NCBI GenBank assembly: GCA_910577225.1
Contig: CAJTMV010000034.1
Span: forward strand, 1-49,993
Source: an uncultured Eubacterium sp.
GTDB lineage: Bacteria > Bacillota > Clostridia > Lachnospirales > Lachnospiraceae
Direction of reading: 5' to 3'
Length of the DNA: 49,993 nucleotides
The notes under the pieces were generated by a model that saw only the letters and a program-made list of their open reading frames with translations, was not told where the DNA came from and made no database searches. Positions 1-7,289 of this stretch are shown one piece after another. Numbering within the stretch: the stretch's first letter is position 1; every line of letters begins with the position of its first letter. Both the position numbers and the translations under genes were made by a program.

Positions 1-423
1 ATACAAAAGCTGGTACAATGCTATGCGCACAGATGGAAAATAGAGCGTTTTCATTTCATCTTAAAAAGTGGATGCAAAATAGAGAAAAACCAGGCGAGGG
101 AATATGAACGATTAAAATTTCTAACATTACTATATTCGGTTATCGCATTGCAGATATTAAATTTGACCTGTTTAGGGAAAATATGTCCGGAAATTTCAAG
201 TGAGATAGTATTTGATAAGGAAGAATGGAAAATATTATGCTGCTGTGCAGGAAAAACAAAAGAAATACCAGAAACATATACACTAAAAGAGGCCATTTAT
301 GATTTAGGGATTCCAGGTGGAATGAAAGGTGCTCCGAGCGATGGTATGCCCGGAGCACGTTCTATTTGGCAGGGGTTAGAAGTGCTTTGCTCATTACTTG
401 CTTATCGAAATTACATGTTGTAA
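1..423 (+). CDS. IS4-family transposase, C-terminal part
   Basis: The frame is open from the first base, so the 5' part of the gene lies outside the window; 140 codons remain. The visible part contains the IS4-family YREK signature: Tyr8, Arg11, Glu15 and Lys22 of the fragment (Y-x2-R-x3-E-x6-K within YAHRWKIERFHFILK), the region that supplies the catalytic glutamate of the DDE triad. The C-terminal GxxGxxxxWQGLEVL segment is also typical of the Tn5-like IS4 branch. The enzyme cuts and joins the ends of its own element. The right inverted repeat should lie shortly after 423 but cannot be identified without the left end. Family assignment is firm; whether the copy is intact cannot be told. Confidence 0.85.
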   Translation: MQKLVQCYAHRWKIERFHFILKSGCKIEKNQAREYERLKFLTLLYSVIALQILNLTCLGKICPEISSEIVFDKEEWKILCCCAGKTKEIPETYTLKEAIYDLGIPGGMKGAPSDGMPGARSIWQGLEVLCSLLAYRNYML

Positions 424-435
424 TTGTGGGTCAAG

Positions 436-570
436 TTAAGTGCTTGCAGCGGGGTGGTTCATTGCCAGAAGTTTTTTATGTTTAATAAGCTCATATAGTG
501 TATGGGGAGAAATACGTAGTATTTTGCATACATCTTTTGTAGATAAAACATCAGGATAGTTTTCCGGCAT
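436..570 (-). CDS. Truncated excisionase-like helix-turn-helix protein
   Basis: A 44-codon reading frame starts at an ATG with a strong ribosome site (GGAGG, 7 bases upstream). Residues 8-36 (VLSTKDVCKILRISPHTLYE and following) match the MerR/excisionase-type HTH, which normally continues with a wing reading roughly 'G-x-L-x-A-x-R-x-G-R-x-W-R-I'. Here the similarity stops after KKLLA and the protein runs out in MNHPAAST. The break lies toward the IS4 transposase end, so insertion of that element probably cut off the 3' part. Such small DNA-binding proteins act as excision factors or regulators in mobile elements. It is probably non-functional. Confidence 0.5.
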   Translation of the reverse strand: MPENYPDVLSTKDVCKILRISPHTLYELIKHKKLLAMNHPAAST

Positions 571-651
571 AAAAACGCCTCCTATGGTTTTATTTTAGTA
601 TACTTTTCTTTTGTATAAGAATCTGTACCTTCATATCGCCATTGCAGATCG

Positions 652-2070
652 TTACATAGATGAGTTACATAGATGAATAAGTATTTGTGGCATTAGTGGC
701 GAATAGCGATATGGAGAATTCTCTTGCAGAATTTCTATAGCACTTGTTGTTTCTTTCTTGTTTTTATTACGAATCATCTCATATTCATCCAGGTCAATAC
801 GTAATACATATACTGATAAGTTTTTAAAAGAATTTGTGTTCATGTAAAGAAATGTGTAACACCTGTGATCTCCAGCAATTCGTGATACACACATTCGGGT
901 CTCATTTAACAATGAGCTTATTTCTTTTGGCTTGAAACAGTTGTGGTCTATTCTCATTTCCATACAGTATTTTTCTAATGCATTATTGATCATATTTACC
1001 AAATTATTTTTTTCAACTATAAATAGTGGTACAGAAAGTTGCTTATAGGCAGGCATTCCGTAAATATAGTTAGAATTAGTAACCAATATAGCGGAATTAT
1101 TCTGGTCATCCATGAACATATCGTATGGGTCATAATAATTGCCGGATAAAAGTTCCGAATTATCATAATAAAATTCAGAATCAGGATTACAATATTCACT
1201 TACGCCTTTGCAATTACGAATATCATTTTCTCTGCATTTACCGTTGCAATAGTTTTTGCATAATTGCTTTGCTTCAAGGATTTTACATGCAAAGGCACCC
1301 TCATCTAATAGTTTGTCAAAAAGATGTTTTATTAGTTCTGCATTATTCAGGCTTCTCAAATGATTTTTTTCCCAGATATTCATATAGGAAGACCTGAAAG
1401 TATTTATAGAAAATGATGTGCCGTAATGCATTGCCAGGTACTTCGCAAATTCTTCCATAGCAAAATCAAAGGAAAAAAATAAGCTGATGCTTCGATCATC
1501 CATTTTTTGACGATATTTTTGCTGGAATATTCGATATCTGGAACAGACATCCTGATTTTGATTCAATGCCCATTCAGAAAACTCCTGTAATAATGATCGT
1601 AATACTGGTTGGCAAACATGTAAGTCTTCTAATAGTTGTGAATGATTCGGATCTCCTTTCCAGTTATTCATGTAAAGTTTTATCATGCGACTATGTAGGG
1701 AATCAGTAATCTTGTCCAATGCGCCTGATTCGGCTGTTAATAAAAGCAGTGATGAAGTTCCTGCATAACTTGGGCGAACAACTTCATCTAAAAAACGGTT
1801 TGCTTTTCTTCTTGTATCGTTATCTTGAAAGAGTGCAAAATCATCCAGAACAACGTAATCGAATGGACGTTTTCTCAGTATCTTTTTTAACAGTGAAACG
1901 TTTATTTCAGTTATAATGTAAAAATTCATGTCCTCAGAATTGTTTTCGGGATGTTTAGAGTTGGCTTTGTTTCTGTCTGCTACGATAGTACGTGCTACAG
2001 TGCTTTTTTCGCTTTGTGGTGGTCCGATTAAGCATAAAATAGGAAAGGAGCGGATTTCGTTTTTTAGCAT
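652..2070 (-). CDS. P-loop NTPase-like protein of unknown function
   Basis: A 472-residue protein, not recognised. Near the N-terminus it has a Walker A-like loop, GPPQSEKST (about residues 16-24), in which the usual second glycine is Glu; a Walker B-like strand VVLDD follows around residues 73-77. The middle is alpha-helical. Around residues 270-295 there is a cysteine cluster (CKNYCNGKC, then two more Cys), which could bind a metal. The C-terminal half has no motif I recognise. The start ATG is directly preceded by an in-frame stop and lacks a convincing ribosome site. A DUF5688-like fragment abuts its start, so this may be the surviving part of a rearranged gene. High AT content fits recent acquisition. 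Confidence 0.55.
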   Translation of the reverse strand: MLKNEIRSFPILCLIGPPQSEKSTVARTIVADRNKANSKHPENNSEDMNFYIITEINVSLLKKILRKRPFDYVVLDDFALFQDNDTRRKANRFLDEVVRPSYAGTSSLLLLTAESGALDKITDSLHSRMIKLYMNNWKGDPNHSQLLEDLHVCQPVLRSLLQEFSEWALNQNQDVCSRYRIFQQKYRQKMDDRSISLFFSFDFAMEEFAKYLAMHYGTSFSINTFRSSYMNIWEKNHLRSLNNAELIKHLFDKLLDEGAFACKILEAKQLCKNYCNGKCRENDIRNCKGVSEYCNPDSEFYYDNSELLSGNYYDPYDMFMDDQNNSAILVTNSNYIYGMPAYKQLSVPLFIVEKNNLVNMINNALEKYCMEMRIDHNCFKPKEISSLLNETRMCVSRIAGDHRCYTFLYMNTNSFKNLSVYVLRIDLDEYEMIRNKNKKETTSAIEILQENSPYRYSPLMPQILIHLCNSSM

Positions 2071-2074
2071 AATG

Positions 2075-2230
2075 GTTTATCCGATCGTATGGAATGATTA
2101 TGACTTCATGTATGGAAGCTGGGAGTATCAGAAGATCGTTGTCAATTTCTGAGACAATTTTTGACATTTGCTTTAGATCAATATATGCATTTGCCCAGGC
2201 AATAAAAGAGAATTGATGGTTTGGTCTTCC
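2075..2230 (-). pseudogene. Possible DUF5688-type gene remnant
   Basis: In the frame just upstream of the P-loop gene, translation gives a stretch around 2167-2080 reading LLILPASIHEVIIIPYDRIN. The pattern ILP(S/A)SIHEV(I/L)-hydrophobic-P is what I recall for the C-terminal part of DUF5688 proteins, which are common in Lachnospiraceae. The open stretch begins after a stop near 2235, has no proper start and runs out of frame into the P-loop gene. I read it as a fragment left by deletion. The family match is from memory. Confidence 0.35.
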
Positions 2231-2318
2231 TCTACATCAATTACGTATATGTCATGAAAAATTATAAATATTACAAATAACAGGAATCTAATCAAATGAA
2301 GGAAAGGATAGGGGATGT

Positions 2319-2552
2319 ATGTATAAGATATCTGTAACAAATGAATACATTTCACCAAAAGAAGCTGCTGAAAGGCTTGCAGTGAGTACGGGAACAGTCA
2401 GGCGCCTGATGAAAGGCGGAGAACTGGCGGCATACCGTTTTGGAAAGCAGATACGTATCACAGTGCAAAGTCTGGAGGAATATATAAACAGACAAAAAAT
2501 AATTATAAGCCATGATAGTGAAATCAAAGAACCATTTATTAGAAAAGATTAA
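2319..2552 (+). CDS. Small helix-turn-helix (excisionase-type) DNA-binding protein
   Basis: A 77-residue protein. Residues 10-60 form a winged HTH of the excisionase/MerR-like type: YISPKEAAERLAVSTGTVRR is the HTH, and the wing GELAAYRFGKQIRI follows, then a helix (QSLEEYINRQK). The purine-rich GGATAGGGGATG just upstream supplies a ribosome site for the ATG. Proteins of this type are excision factors of integrative elements or small regulators. It stands alone between degraded genes, which suggests a leftover of an element; no integrase is visible nearby. The basic C-terminal tail (KEPFIRKD) follows no known motif. Confidence 0.7.
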   Translation: MYKISVTNEYISPKEAAERLAVSTGTVRRLMKGGELAAYRFGKQIRITVQSLEEYINRQKIIISHDSEIKEPFIRKD

Positions 2553-2639
2553 AATACAGGGTGGATTCCGTCAGATTAAAGATGATATAGTATGAATCAA
2601 GAGGTTGCTTTCACGGGGCGGGAACGGCAGATTTCAACT

Positions 2640-2674
2640 GCTTGACAGTAAAAAATGATTATGATAAGATTTTT
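2640..2674 (+). promoter_or_regulatory. Promoter, copy 1 of a duplicated module
   Basis: TTGACA (2642-2647), a 17-base spacer and TAAGAT (2665-2670) form a good sigma-A promoter pointing at the Rpn-type gene at 2771. The same 35-bp block recurs at 4598-4632 with only a few differences. Confidence 0.6.
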
Positions 2675-2770
2675 GAAAGGACAATAATCAGAGATTTTCT
2701 GATAAAAGAATAAAAATATATCTTTTCTGGAAATATACAGAGATTGATATGAAATCGATAAGGAGTGATC

Positions 2771-3648
2771 ATGGAATACGGGTGGGAGAAAACACCAGAA
2801 CCAAAACGGACTGCCAAAGATACGGTATTTACCAGTTTATTCAGGAATAGGAACTATCTTTTTCAACTGTATCAGGCACTACACCCGGAGGATATAGTAT
2901 CAAAGCCGGAAGACCTGGAAATTGTGACGCTGGAAAATATTATGGCAGGAGGAATCCAAATGATCTTAGTTTTTAATTAAAAGAAAAATTAATTTTCATG
3001 ATAGAAGCACAGTCCACATGGAGTATGAATATTCTTATAAGAGTTTTAATGTATATGGCGAAGTCATATCAGGATTATATTTACAGGACATCACAGGATG
3101 TATATGCAAGTAAAAAAGTAGAGCTGCCGAAGCCGGAAATTTATGTAATTTATACAGGGAGCCGGAAAGCAAGACCAGAAACCATTTCGTTTGCCAAAGA
3201 ATTTTTTCCGGATGAAGAATGCTGCCTGGATGTGGCAGTGCATATGATTTATGATGGAGAAAAAGGAGATATTATCAATCAGTATGTGACGTTTACAAAA
3301 ATATTTGACGGACAGGTAAAACAGTATGGACTTACCGACCAGGCAGTCAGAGAAGCTATACGCATGTGTAAGGACAGGGATGTACTGAAAGATTATCTGT
3401 CAGGCAGAGAAAGTGAGGTAGTGGATCTTATGCTTACGTTGTTTAGTCAGGAAGAAATATGGGATATGCATGTACGCAGCAGAGAAAAAGAAGCTGCAAA
3501 AGAAGCCGCAAAAGAAGCTGCGGTCAGGACGACGATAGAGGAAGGCAGGTATTTTGGCGCCTCCAGAGAGGGAACAGCGGCAAGAATTAGAGAGAAATTT
3601 AATATATCACAGGATGATATCGACGATCTGATAAAAAAATATTGGTAG
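2771..3648 (+). pseudogene. Rpn-family recombination-promoting nuclease/putative transposase, frameshifted
   Basis: Two adjacent frames together make one PD-(D/E)XK 'Rpn/transposase' protein of about 290 residues. The first frame, from ATG 2771 (AAGGAG five bases upstream), carries the family N-terminus (KDTVFTSLFRNRNYLFQLYQ ... LEIVTLENIMAGGIQ). The second carries the core (IEAQSTWSMNILIRVLMYMA, LPKPEIYVIYTG, later QYGLTDQAVREAIRMCKDRD) and the Ala/Glu/Lys-rich tail. A one-base loss in the A run near 2958-2960 shifts the frame, and a TAA at 2974-2976 adds a stop; without these the join would read GIQNDLSF-x-LKEKLIFMIEAQS. In intact relatives this is a DNA nuclease that stimulates recombination. 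This copy should be dead, unless the second frame is translated alone from 2998. Confidence 0.85.
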
Positions 3649-3783
3649 TGACAGATCTGTCTCTGCGTTCGAAAGTCAGGTAAGTGTTCCGCTGCACTGA
3701 CAGATGAGAGGTAACAGAAGGGCTTACTGGGTGGAAGGTATGGATAAATAACCAAAAACAATATTGCGAAAAAATGTTATTGT

Positions 3784-3837
3784 ATAGAAATGTCGTTGCA
3801 GACATGTTATATAGAAATGTCGTTGCAGACATGTTAT
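3784..3837 (+). repeat. 27-bp tandem duplication
   Basis: Two exact head-to-tail copies of a 27-bp unit beginning ATAGAAATGTCGTTGCAGAC. Each copy contains the small inverted repeat ATGTC-GTTGCA-GACAT, so the transcript could form two short hairpins. A partial third unit (ATGTTATTG) precedes them. Confidence 0.85.
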
Positions 3838-4324
3838 TAAGAAAAATCAGGAAATAGTATGGGATGTATCCAACGCTTTTCCTGCCTGATACAGAAAGGG
3901 AGCTGCTATATAATACTTTTATATGAACACTGGGATAAAGTTCTTTTCTGCCCGCACAGTCCGGCTGAAATAGAGAAGGTGTGTTCTGCCAGATTCGGAT
4001 GCTGTCGTATGGATTCCTTGCAGAGACACAGAGAAGCGTCATATGAAATGGCTGGTACATCTGTCTGAGGGATATTCGTGCATAGAAGAAAGAAGAAAAG
4101 TATTGCGCTGGAGAATGTAACGGGATCATCATGATAATACGTTAAAGGAAGACATATGGATAAAACGATCGAACGATCACATAAATACAAAAATCGTCAG
4201 CAGCGGACGCAATAAAAAGAGTATTATAATAGCAATGATTATCAAGGGGATGCTTTTTGTTTATAGTAGAACAGGCAGTAAAAGCAGAAACATGTTAGTC
4301 TGGAAAAAACTTTATTTATTATAG

Positions 4325-4514
4325 AAATGCGGCTGATTCCAAACAACAGATAACATGTATAAATGCGGTAGATTCTGAACAACACATAACATGCATAAAT
4401 GCAGTAGATTCTGAACAACAGATAACATGCATAAATACGATAGATTCTGAACAACAGATAGCATACATAAATACGGTAGATTCTGAACAACAGATAACAT
4501 ACATAAATGCGGTA
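4325..4514 (+). repeat. 36-bp minisatellite, five full copies plus a partial
   Basis: Units start at 4325, 4361, 4397, 4433 and 4469, with a 10-base partial at 4505. The core is GATTCTGAACAACAGATAAC; copies differ by 2-6 bases. The 36-base period keeps the frame, so one plus-strand frame reads a repeating 12-mer (QQITCINAVDSE type), but it has no start codon. On the minus strand the array creates a spurious repetitive frame. Confidence 0.9.
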
Positions 4515-4597
4515 CGTCGGAACTCGCAGAAACGTAGTATATATAAATAAGAAAGAACTGATGATATCTGTCATTCGTCAGTTGTATGTTTCTGACG

Positions 4598-4632
4598 GCT
4601 TGACAGTGAAAAATGATTATGCTAAGATTTTT
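4598..4632 (+). promoter_or_regulatory. Promoter, copy 2 of the duplicated module
   Basis: TTGACA 4600-4605, a 17-base spacer and TAAGAT 4623-4628. It is nearly identical to 2640-2674. The following A/T-rich stretch also resembles the leader of the Rpn gene, but no Rpn coding sequence follows; the next gene starts 250 bases downstream. Confidence 0.5.
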
Positions 4633-4879
4633 ATAAAGAATAAAAAGTAAATATTTCAGTTATTGGAGAAAGACAGTCACATATAGGATTTCAAAAACAG
4701 TATGCCTGCGCCAGATCAGCAAAGGAAAATGATTGCATGTAGGAGACAAAGCAGTGAGTGATATATGATAGTTAAAAATATGAGGCAGAAGGAAAGCTGC
4801 CGTGTAAATCCAACAGGGATGGAGACATGCTGATATTTTTGGACTATCGAAAAGGGTTTTGCCGGAAGGATAGCAGGAA

Positions 4880-5227
4880 ATGATTATCAGTGAACATATT
4901 TTCACGTTGATGCGGGAACAGGGGATTTCACAAAAAGAATTATCAGATAAAACCGGAATTTCACAAAGTACAATCAGCGACTGGAAACGGAAGAAAACAA
5001 ATCCATCTGCAGATAAGCTGCATACAATCTGTGACGCTTTGCATATTACTCTGAATGAATTGCTGGGCGACACAGGCGGCGGGGATATACCGGCTGGGTG
5101 TGTACTGGTGGAAAAAGGCAGTGAAGAATATAACTTTCTTATGGAGTATCGTACTCTTCCGCAAAAGTACAAGGAACGGCTTAAGGGTTATCTGAGTGCG
5201 TTAAAAGATGTAGAAGAAAAACGATAA
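4880..5227 (+). CDS. XRE-family transcriptional regulator
   Basis: A 115-residue protein with an N-terminal Cro/C1-type HTH (residues 1-62: IFTLMREQGISQKELSDKTG, ISQSTISDWKRKKTNPSADK, then LHTICDALHITLNELL). The C-terminal 45 residues form a helical segment of the kind seen in small phage-like repressors (YRTLPQKYKERLKGYLSALK). It is predicted to bind DNA as a dimer; the target is unknown. A GGAAGG about ten bases upstream of the ATG serves as ribosome site. It lies beside two further XRE genes but is only distantly similar to them. Confidence 0.85.
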   Translation: MIISEHIFTLMREQGISQKELSDKTGISQSTISDWKRKKTNPSADKLHTICDALHITLNELLGDTGGGDIPAGCVLVEKGSEEYNFLMEYRTLPQKYKERLKGYLSALKDVEEKR

Positions 5228-5399
5228 ACTGTTATAGAAAGATATTTTTTTGCAAGAATACTACTCAATTATGAACTAATTAATACTTGTAAAATTGCAT
5301 ATGTTTGTCTATATTATTTCATTGTGAGATTAGGTCTGATATATTTCAGCGTCTGGGTGTAAAATAGAGTAAAATAATACTGAAATGAGGTGTATCTAC

Positions 5400-5732
5400 T
5401 TGCATATTGAAGATTATGTGACGGAAAGAGTAATAAATCTTTGTGATAAACAGCAAATGTCAATGTATCGTCTTGCGCAGGTGACAGGGTTAAGGCAATC
5501 TACGATTTCAAACATTGTGAAACGCAGAACGCTTCCAAATCTAATTACTTTAGAAAAAATCTGTGATGGATTTGAGATTACGCTGTCACAGTTTTTTCAG
5601 GAGAAAGAAGAATGTCTGAACCTGACGCAGGAACAGAAAAAAATTGTTAATATGTGGATCATGCTTGACGAAGATAAAAGGAAGTTGTTTTACAACATTC
5701 TTCTTGGAATGACAGAAGTTGGACAAACATGA
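5400..5732 (+). CDS. XRE-family regulator, first of a tandem pair
   Basis: The HTH (MYRLAQVTGLRQSTISNIVK, followed by a LITLEKICDGFEITLSQFF helix) is clear. I place the start at TTG 5400, because GAGGTG lies seven bases upstream of it and the block ATGAGGTGTATCTACTTG is conserved exactly in the paralogue. The ATG at 5385 is possible but has no ribosome site and would overlap it. The C-terminus (LDEDKRKLFYNILLGM) is shared with the next gene. It is a likely small repressor, perhaps autoregulatory, since the upstream sequences of the two genes are also similar. A terminator follows at 5784. Confidence 0.85.
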   Translation: MHIEDYVTERVINLCDKQQMSMYRLAQVTGLRQSTISNIVKRRTLPNLITLEKICDGFEITLSQFFQEKEECLNLTQEQKKIVNMWIMLDEDKRKLFYNILLGMTEVGQT

Positions 5733-5783
5733 AATCAGACTTACCCTTAGTAAGAAAATTCAATCAAAAAGTAATCGCTCTGG

Positions 5784-5818
5784 AAAAACAGTCTTTCGTT
5801 ATTTGAAAGGCTGTTTTT
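5784..5818 (+). terminator. Rho-independent terminator
   Basis: AAAAACAGTCTTTC and GAAAGGCTGTTTTT form a stem of about 14 pairs around a seven-base loop, ending in a T run. It separates the two XRE paralogues into independent transcripts. Confidence 0.8.
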
Positions 5819-5978
5819 GTTGTAGCCTTTATGAGAAATGTTCATTTGCGAATAAAGAAACAATCGCAAAAAAATAGCTACTTTACTAAATACTAATTAG
5901 TTCTGAAATAAGGTCTGATATATTTTTGTGAAGTGGTGTAAAATAAAGAAAAATGATTAAGAAATGAGGTGTATCTAC

Positions 5979-6305
5979 TTGCGCATTGAAGATTTTGTAG
6001 CTGACAGGATTATTAATCTTTGTAACAAACAGCATATTACAATGTATCGTCTTGCACAGATTTCAGGATTAAAGCAGTCCACGATCTCAAATATTATGAA
6101 GCGTGGAACGCTGCCAAACCTGATTACCTTAGAAAAAATCTGCATTGGATTTGGGATTACAATGTCGCAGTTTTTTCAGGAAAAAGAGGAATGTCTGAAT
6201 TTGACGGCACAGCAGAAGGAAATTATTAATATCTGGATTGATCTGGACGAGGAGAAAAGAGAGTTGTTTTACAACATTTTGCTTGGAATGAAAAATTCCG
6301 GCTGA
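5979..6305 (+). CDS. XRE-family regulator, second of a tandem pair
   Basis: A close paralogue of the preceding gene: the same length, the same HTH (MYRLAQISGLKQSTISNIMK) and the same C-terminus (FYNILLGMKNSG). The likely start is TTG 5979 behind GAGGTG, by comparison with the paralogue; ATG 5964 is the alternative. The sequence AGGTCTGATATATTT, then TGTAAAATA about 20 bases on, is conserved upstream of both genes and probably contains promoter and operator. The pair looks like a recent gene duplication that included the control region. The target is unknown. Confidence 0.85.
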   Translation: MRIEDFVADRIINLCNKQHITMYRLAQISGLKQSTISNIMKRGTLPNLITLEKICIGFGITMSQFFQEKEECLNLTAQQKEIINIWIDLDEEKRELFYNILLGMKNSG

Positions 6306-6433
6306 TGATTTTTCTGACTTGGTCAGAGTGAAATAGTTTTAAAGTATGAGTATTTCTGAAAATGTTTGAATGCTGTCATTTCAATTATAAGTATGGAAAT
6401 ATCAGGTTGTATTTTGATATGTCCTGCTTTCTT

Positions 6434-6470
6434 ACAGGTCTGTCTGAGTTTTTAGGCAGACCTGTCTTAT
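6434..6470 (+). terminator. Terminator-like hairpin
   Basis: ACAGGTCTGTCT and AGGCAGACCTGT pair (one mismatch) around an eight-base loop, followed by the weak T tract CTTATTTAT. It probably ends the XRE transcript. Confidence 0.65.
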
Positions 6471-6578
6471 TTATAGCTGGAATTTTTAATGCGGCGGGCA
6501 ATGAAAGTGTTTGAAGAAAGCCGGCTGTATCAAAAAATCAAAAAAATGTCGAAAAAACAAAAAATTTGTATTTTGGAA

Positions 6579-6607
6579 TTGATTTTTATGTATCAATGTG
6601 TTATAAT
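6579..6607 (+). promoter_or_regulatory. Strong sigma-A promoter
   Basis: TTGATT 6579-6584, a 17-base spacer and TATAAT 6602-6607. It could drive the small frame at 6635 or, with a leader of about 670 bases, the giant surface gene at 7290; no terminator was seen between. Confidence 0.55.
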
Positions 6608-6634
6608 CCTTTTGTAAAGGAAACTATCAGATTC

Positions 6635-6766
6635 ATGGCGTCAGGAGTGAAATTATTTATACAAAAGATAAAGGACTCCTGGATCTGGTTAGTTTCTTTT
6701 TCTATTATTTGTCTGACAATTCAGGAAAGTATTCAAAAAAATTCCACGTTAAGGTTAACATTCTAA
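6635..6766 (+). CDS. Possible 43-residue membrane peptide
   Basis: The frame starts at ATG 6635, about 28 bases after the -10 box of the promoter at 6579. The peptide has a short basic N-terminus (VKLFIQKIKDS) and one hydrophobic stretch (WIWLVSFSIICLTI). AAAGGA lies 13 bases upstream, farther than ideal. Small size, a single membrane span and a strong promoter would suit a toxin-like or regulatory peptide, but chance cannot be excluded. I do not recognise it. Confidence 0.22.
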   Translation: MASGVKLFIQKIKDSWIWLVSFSIICLTIQESIQKNSTLRLTF

Positions 6767-7289
6767 AAAATGTGCCGATATAATATTAAACTATCTAATG
6801 GGATAAGTCTGCGTATCGGCCGGTTTGGGCAGGGCATGCATGCTTTCCTTTGACATAGATATTCGCGTATGAATGACATGCAGTTTTAAAAATACGCACA
6901 GGAACAGCAGCGATTAAAAATCTGAAATCCGCAGTATGGAAATTTTGACGCTGATCGCGGGAAACGGATTGTGCAGCGGCTGGCACAGTCTGACACAGTA
7001 TGCGTGCAGCGGCGGGATTGTCCATGTGCAGAAAGAGGATTTGGAGGAGCTGCGGCTTTGGTACATCGAAATACGGTTTTCGTAATCGGTATACCGCACT
7101 TGGCATAATGCCTGTTCGGAGTCCGGCGGGCGGTGAAATGGCTGGTTCTTAAGTTTCGTACGGAACAGACGTTTTGCGAATTGCGGTGGATGGAGATACG
7201 GAAATATTTCGAATGGTTCTGAGGCAGGGCAGGTAATCCGGAGTAAAAAAGTCTTCAAAATTTGAGATGACGGAGAGGATGGTAAGTTT
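6767..7289. other. Unassigned leader region upstream of the giant surface gene
   Basis: About 520 bases, richer in GC than the region before it. Short frames (such as 6936-7085, ending LEELRLWYIEIRFS) look coding-like but have no ribosome site and are interrupted. It may hold a decayed gene or a long leader. No riboswitch consensus is apparent. Confidence 0.35.

Larger units (their letters stand above)
3649..4879. other. Non-coding, repeat-bearing stretch
   Basis: No convincing gene in 1.2 kb. It contains a 27-bp tandem duplication (3784-3837), a 36-bp repeat tract (4325-4514) and an orphan copy of the Rpn promoter (4598-4632). The only frame with a fair ribosome site (AAAGGA before ATG 4156) encodes a 19-residue basic peptide ending at 4215, with no known relative that I recognise. 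The long minus-strand frames here are by-products of the repeats. The stretch probably accumulated from decayed mobile genes. Confidence 0.5.

Noticed and set aside
2765..2980. First part of the Rpn-type gene as a separate 71-residue protein
   Set aside because: Family continuity across the frameshift and stop shows it is one broken gene.
3859..4068. 69-codon plus-strand frame in the repeat-bearing stretch
   Set aside because: No ribosome site, no recognisable domain, irregular composition; probably chance.
4242..4574. 110-codon minus-strand frame with a repeating YRIYVCYLLFRI-type peptide
   Set aside because: It is produced by the 36-bp tandem repeats, has no start signals and continues into non-repeat sequence without any domain.
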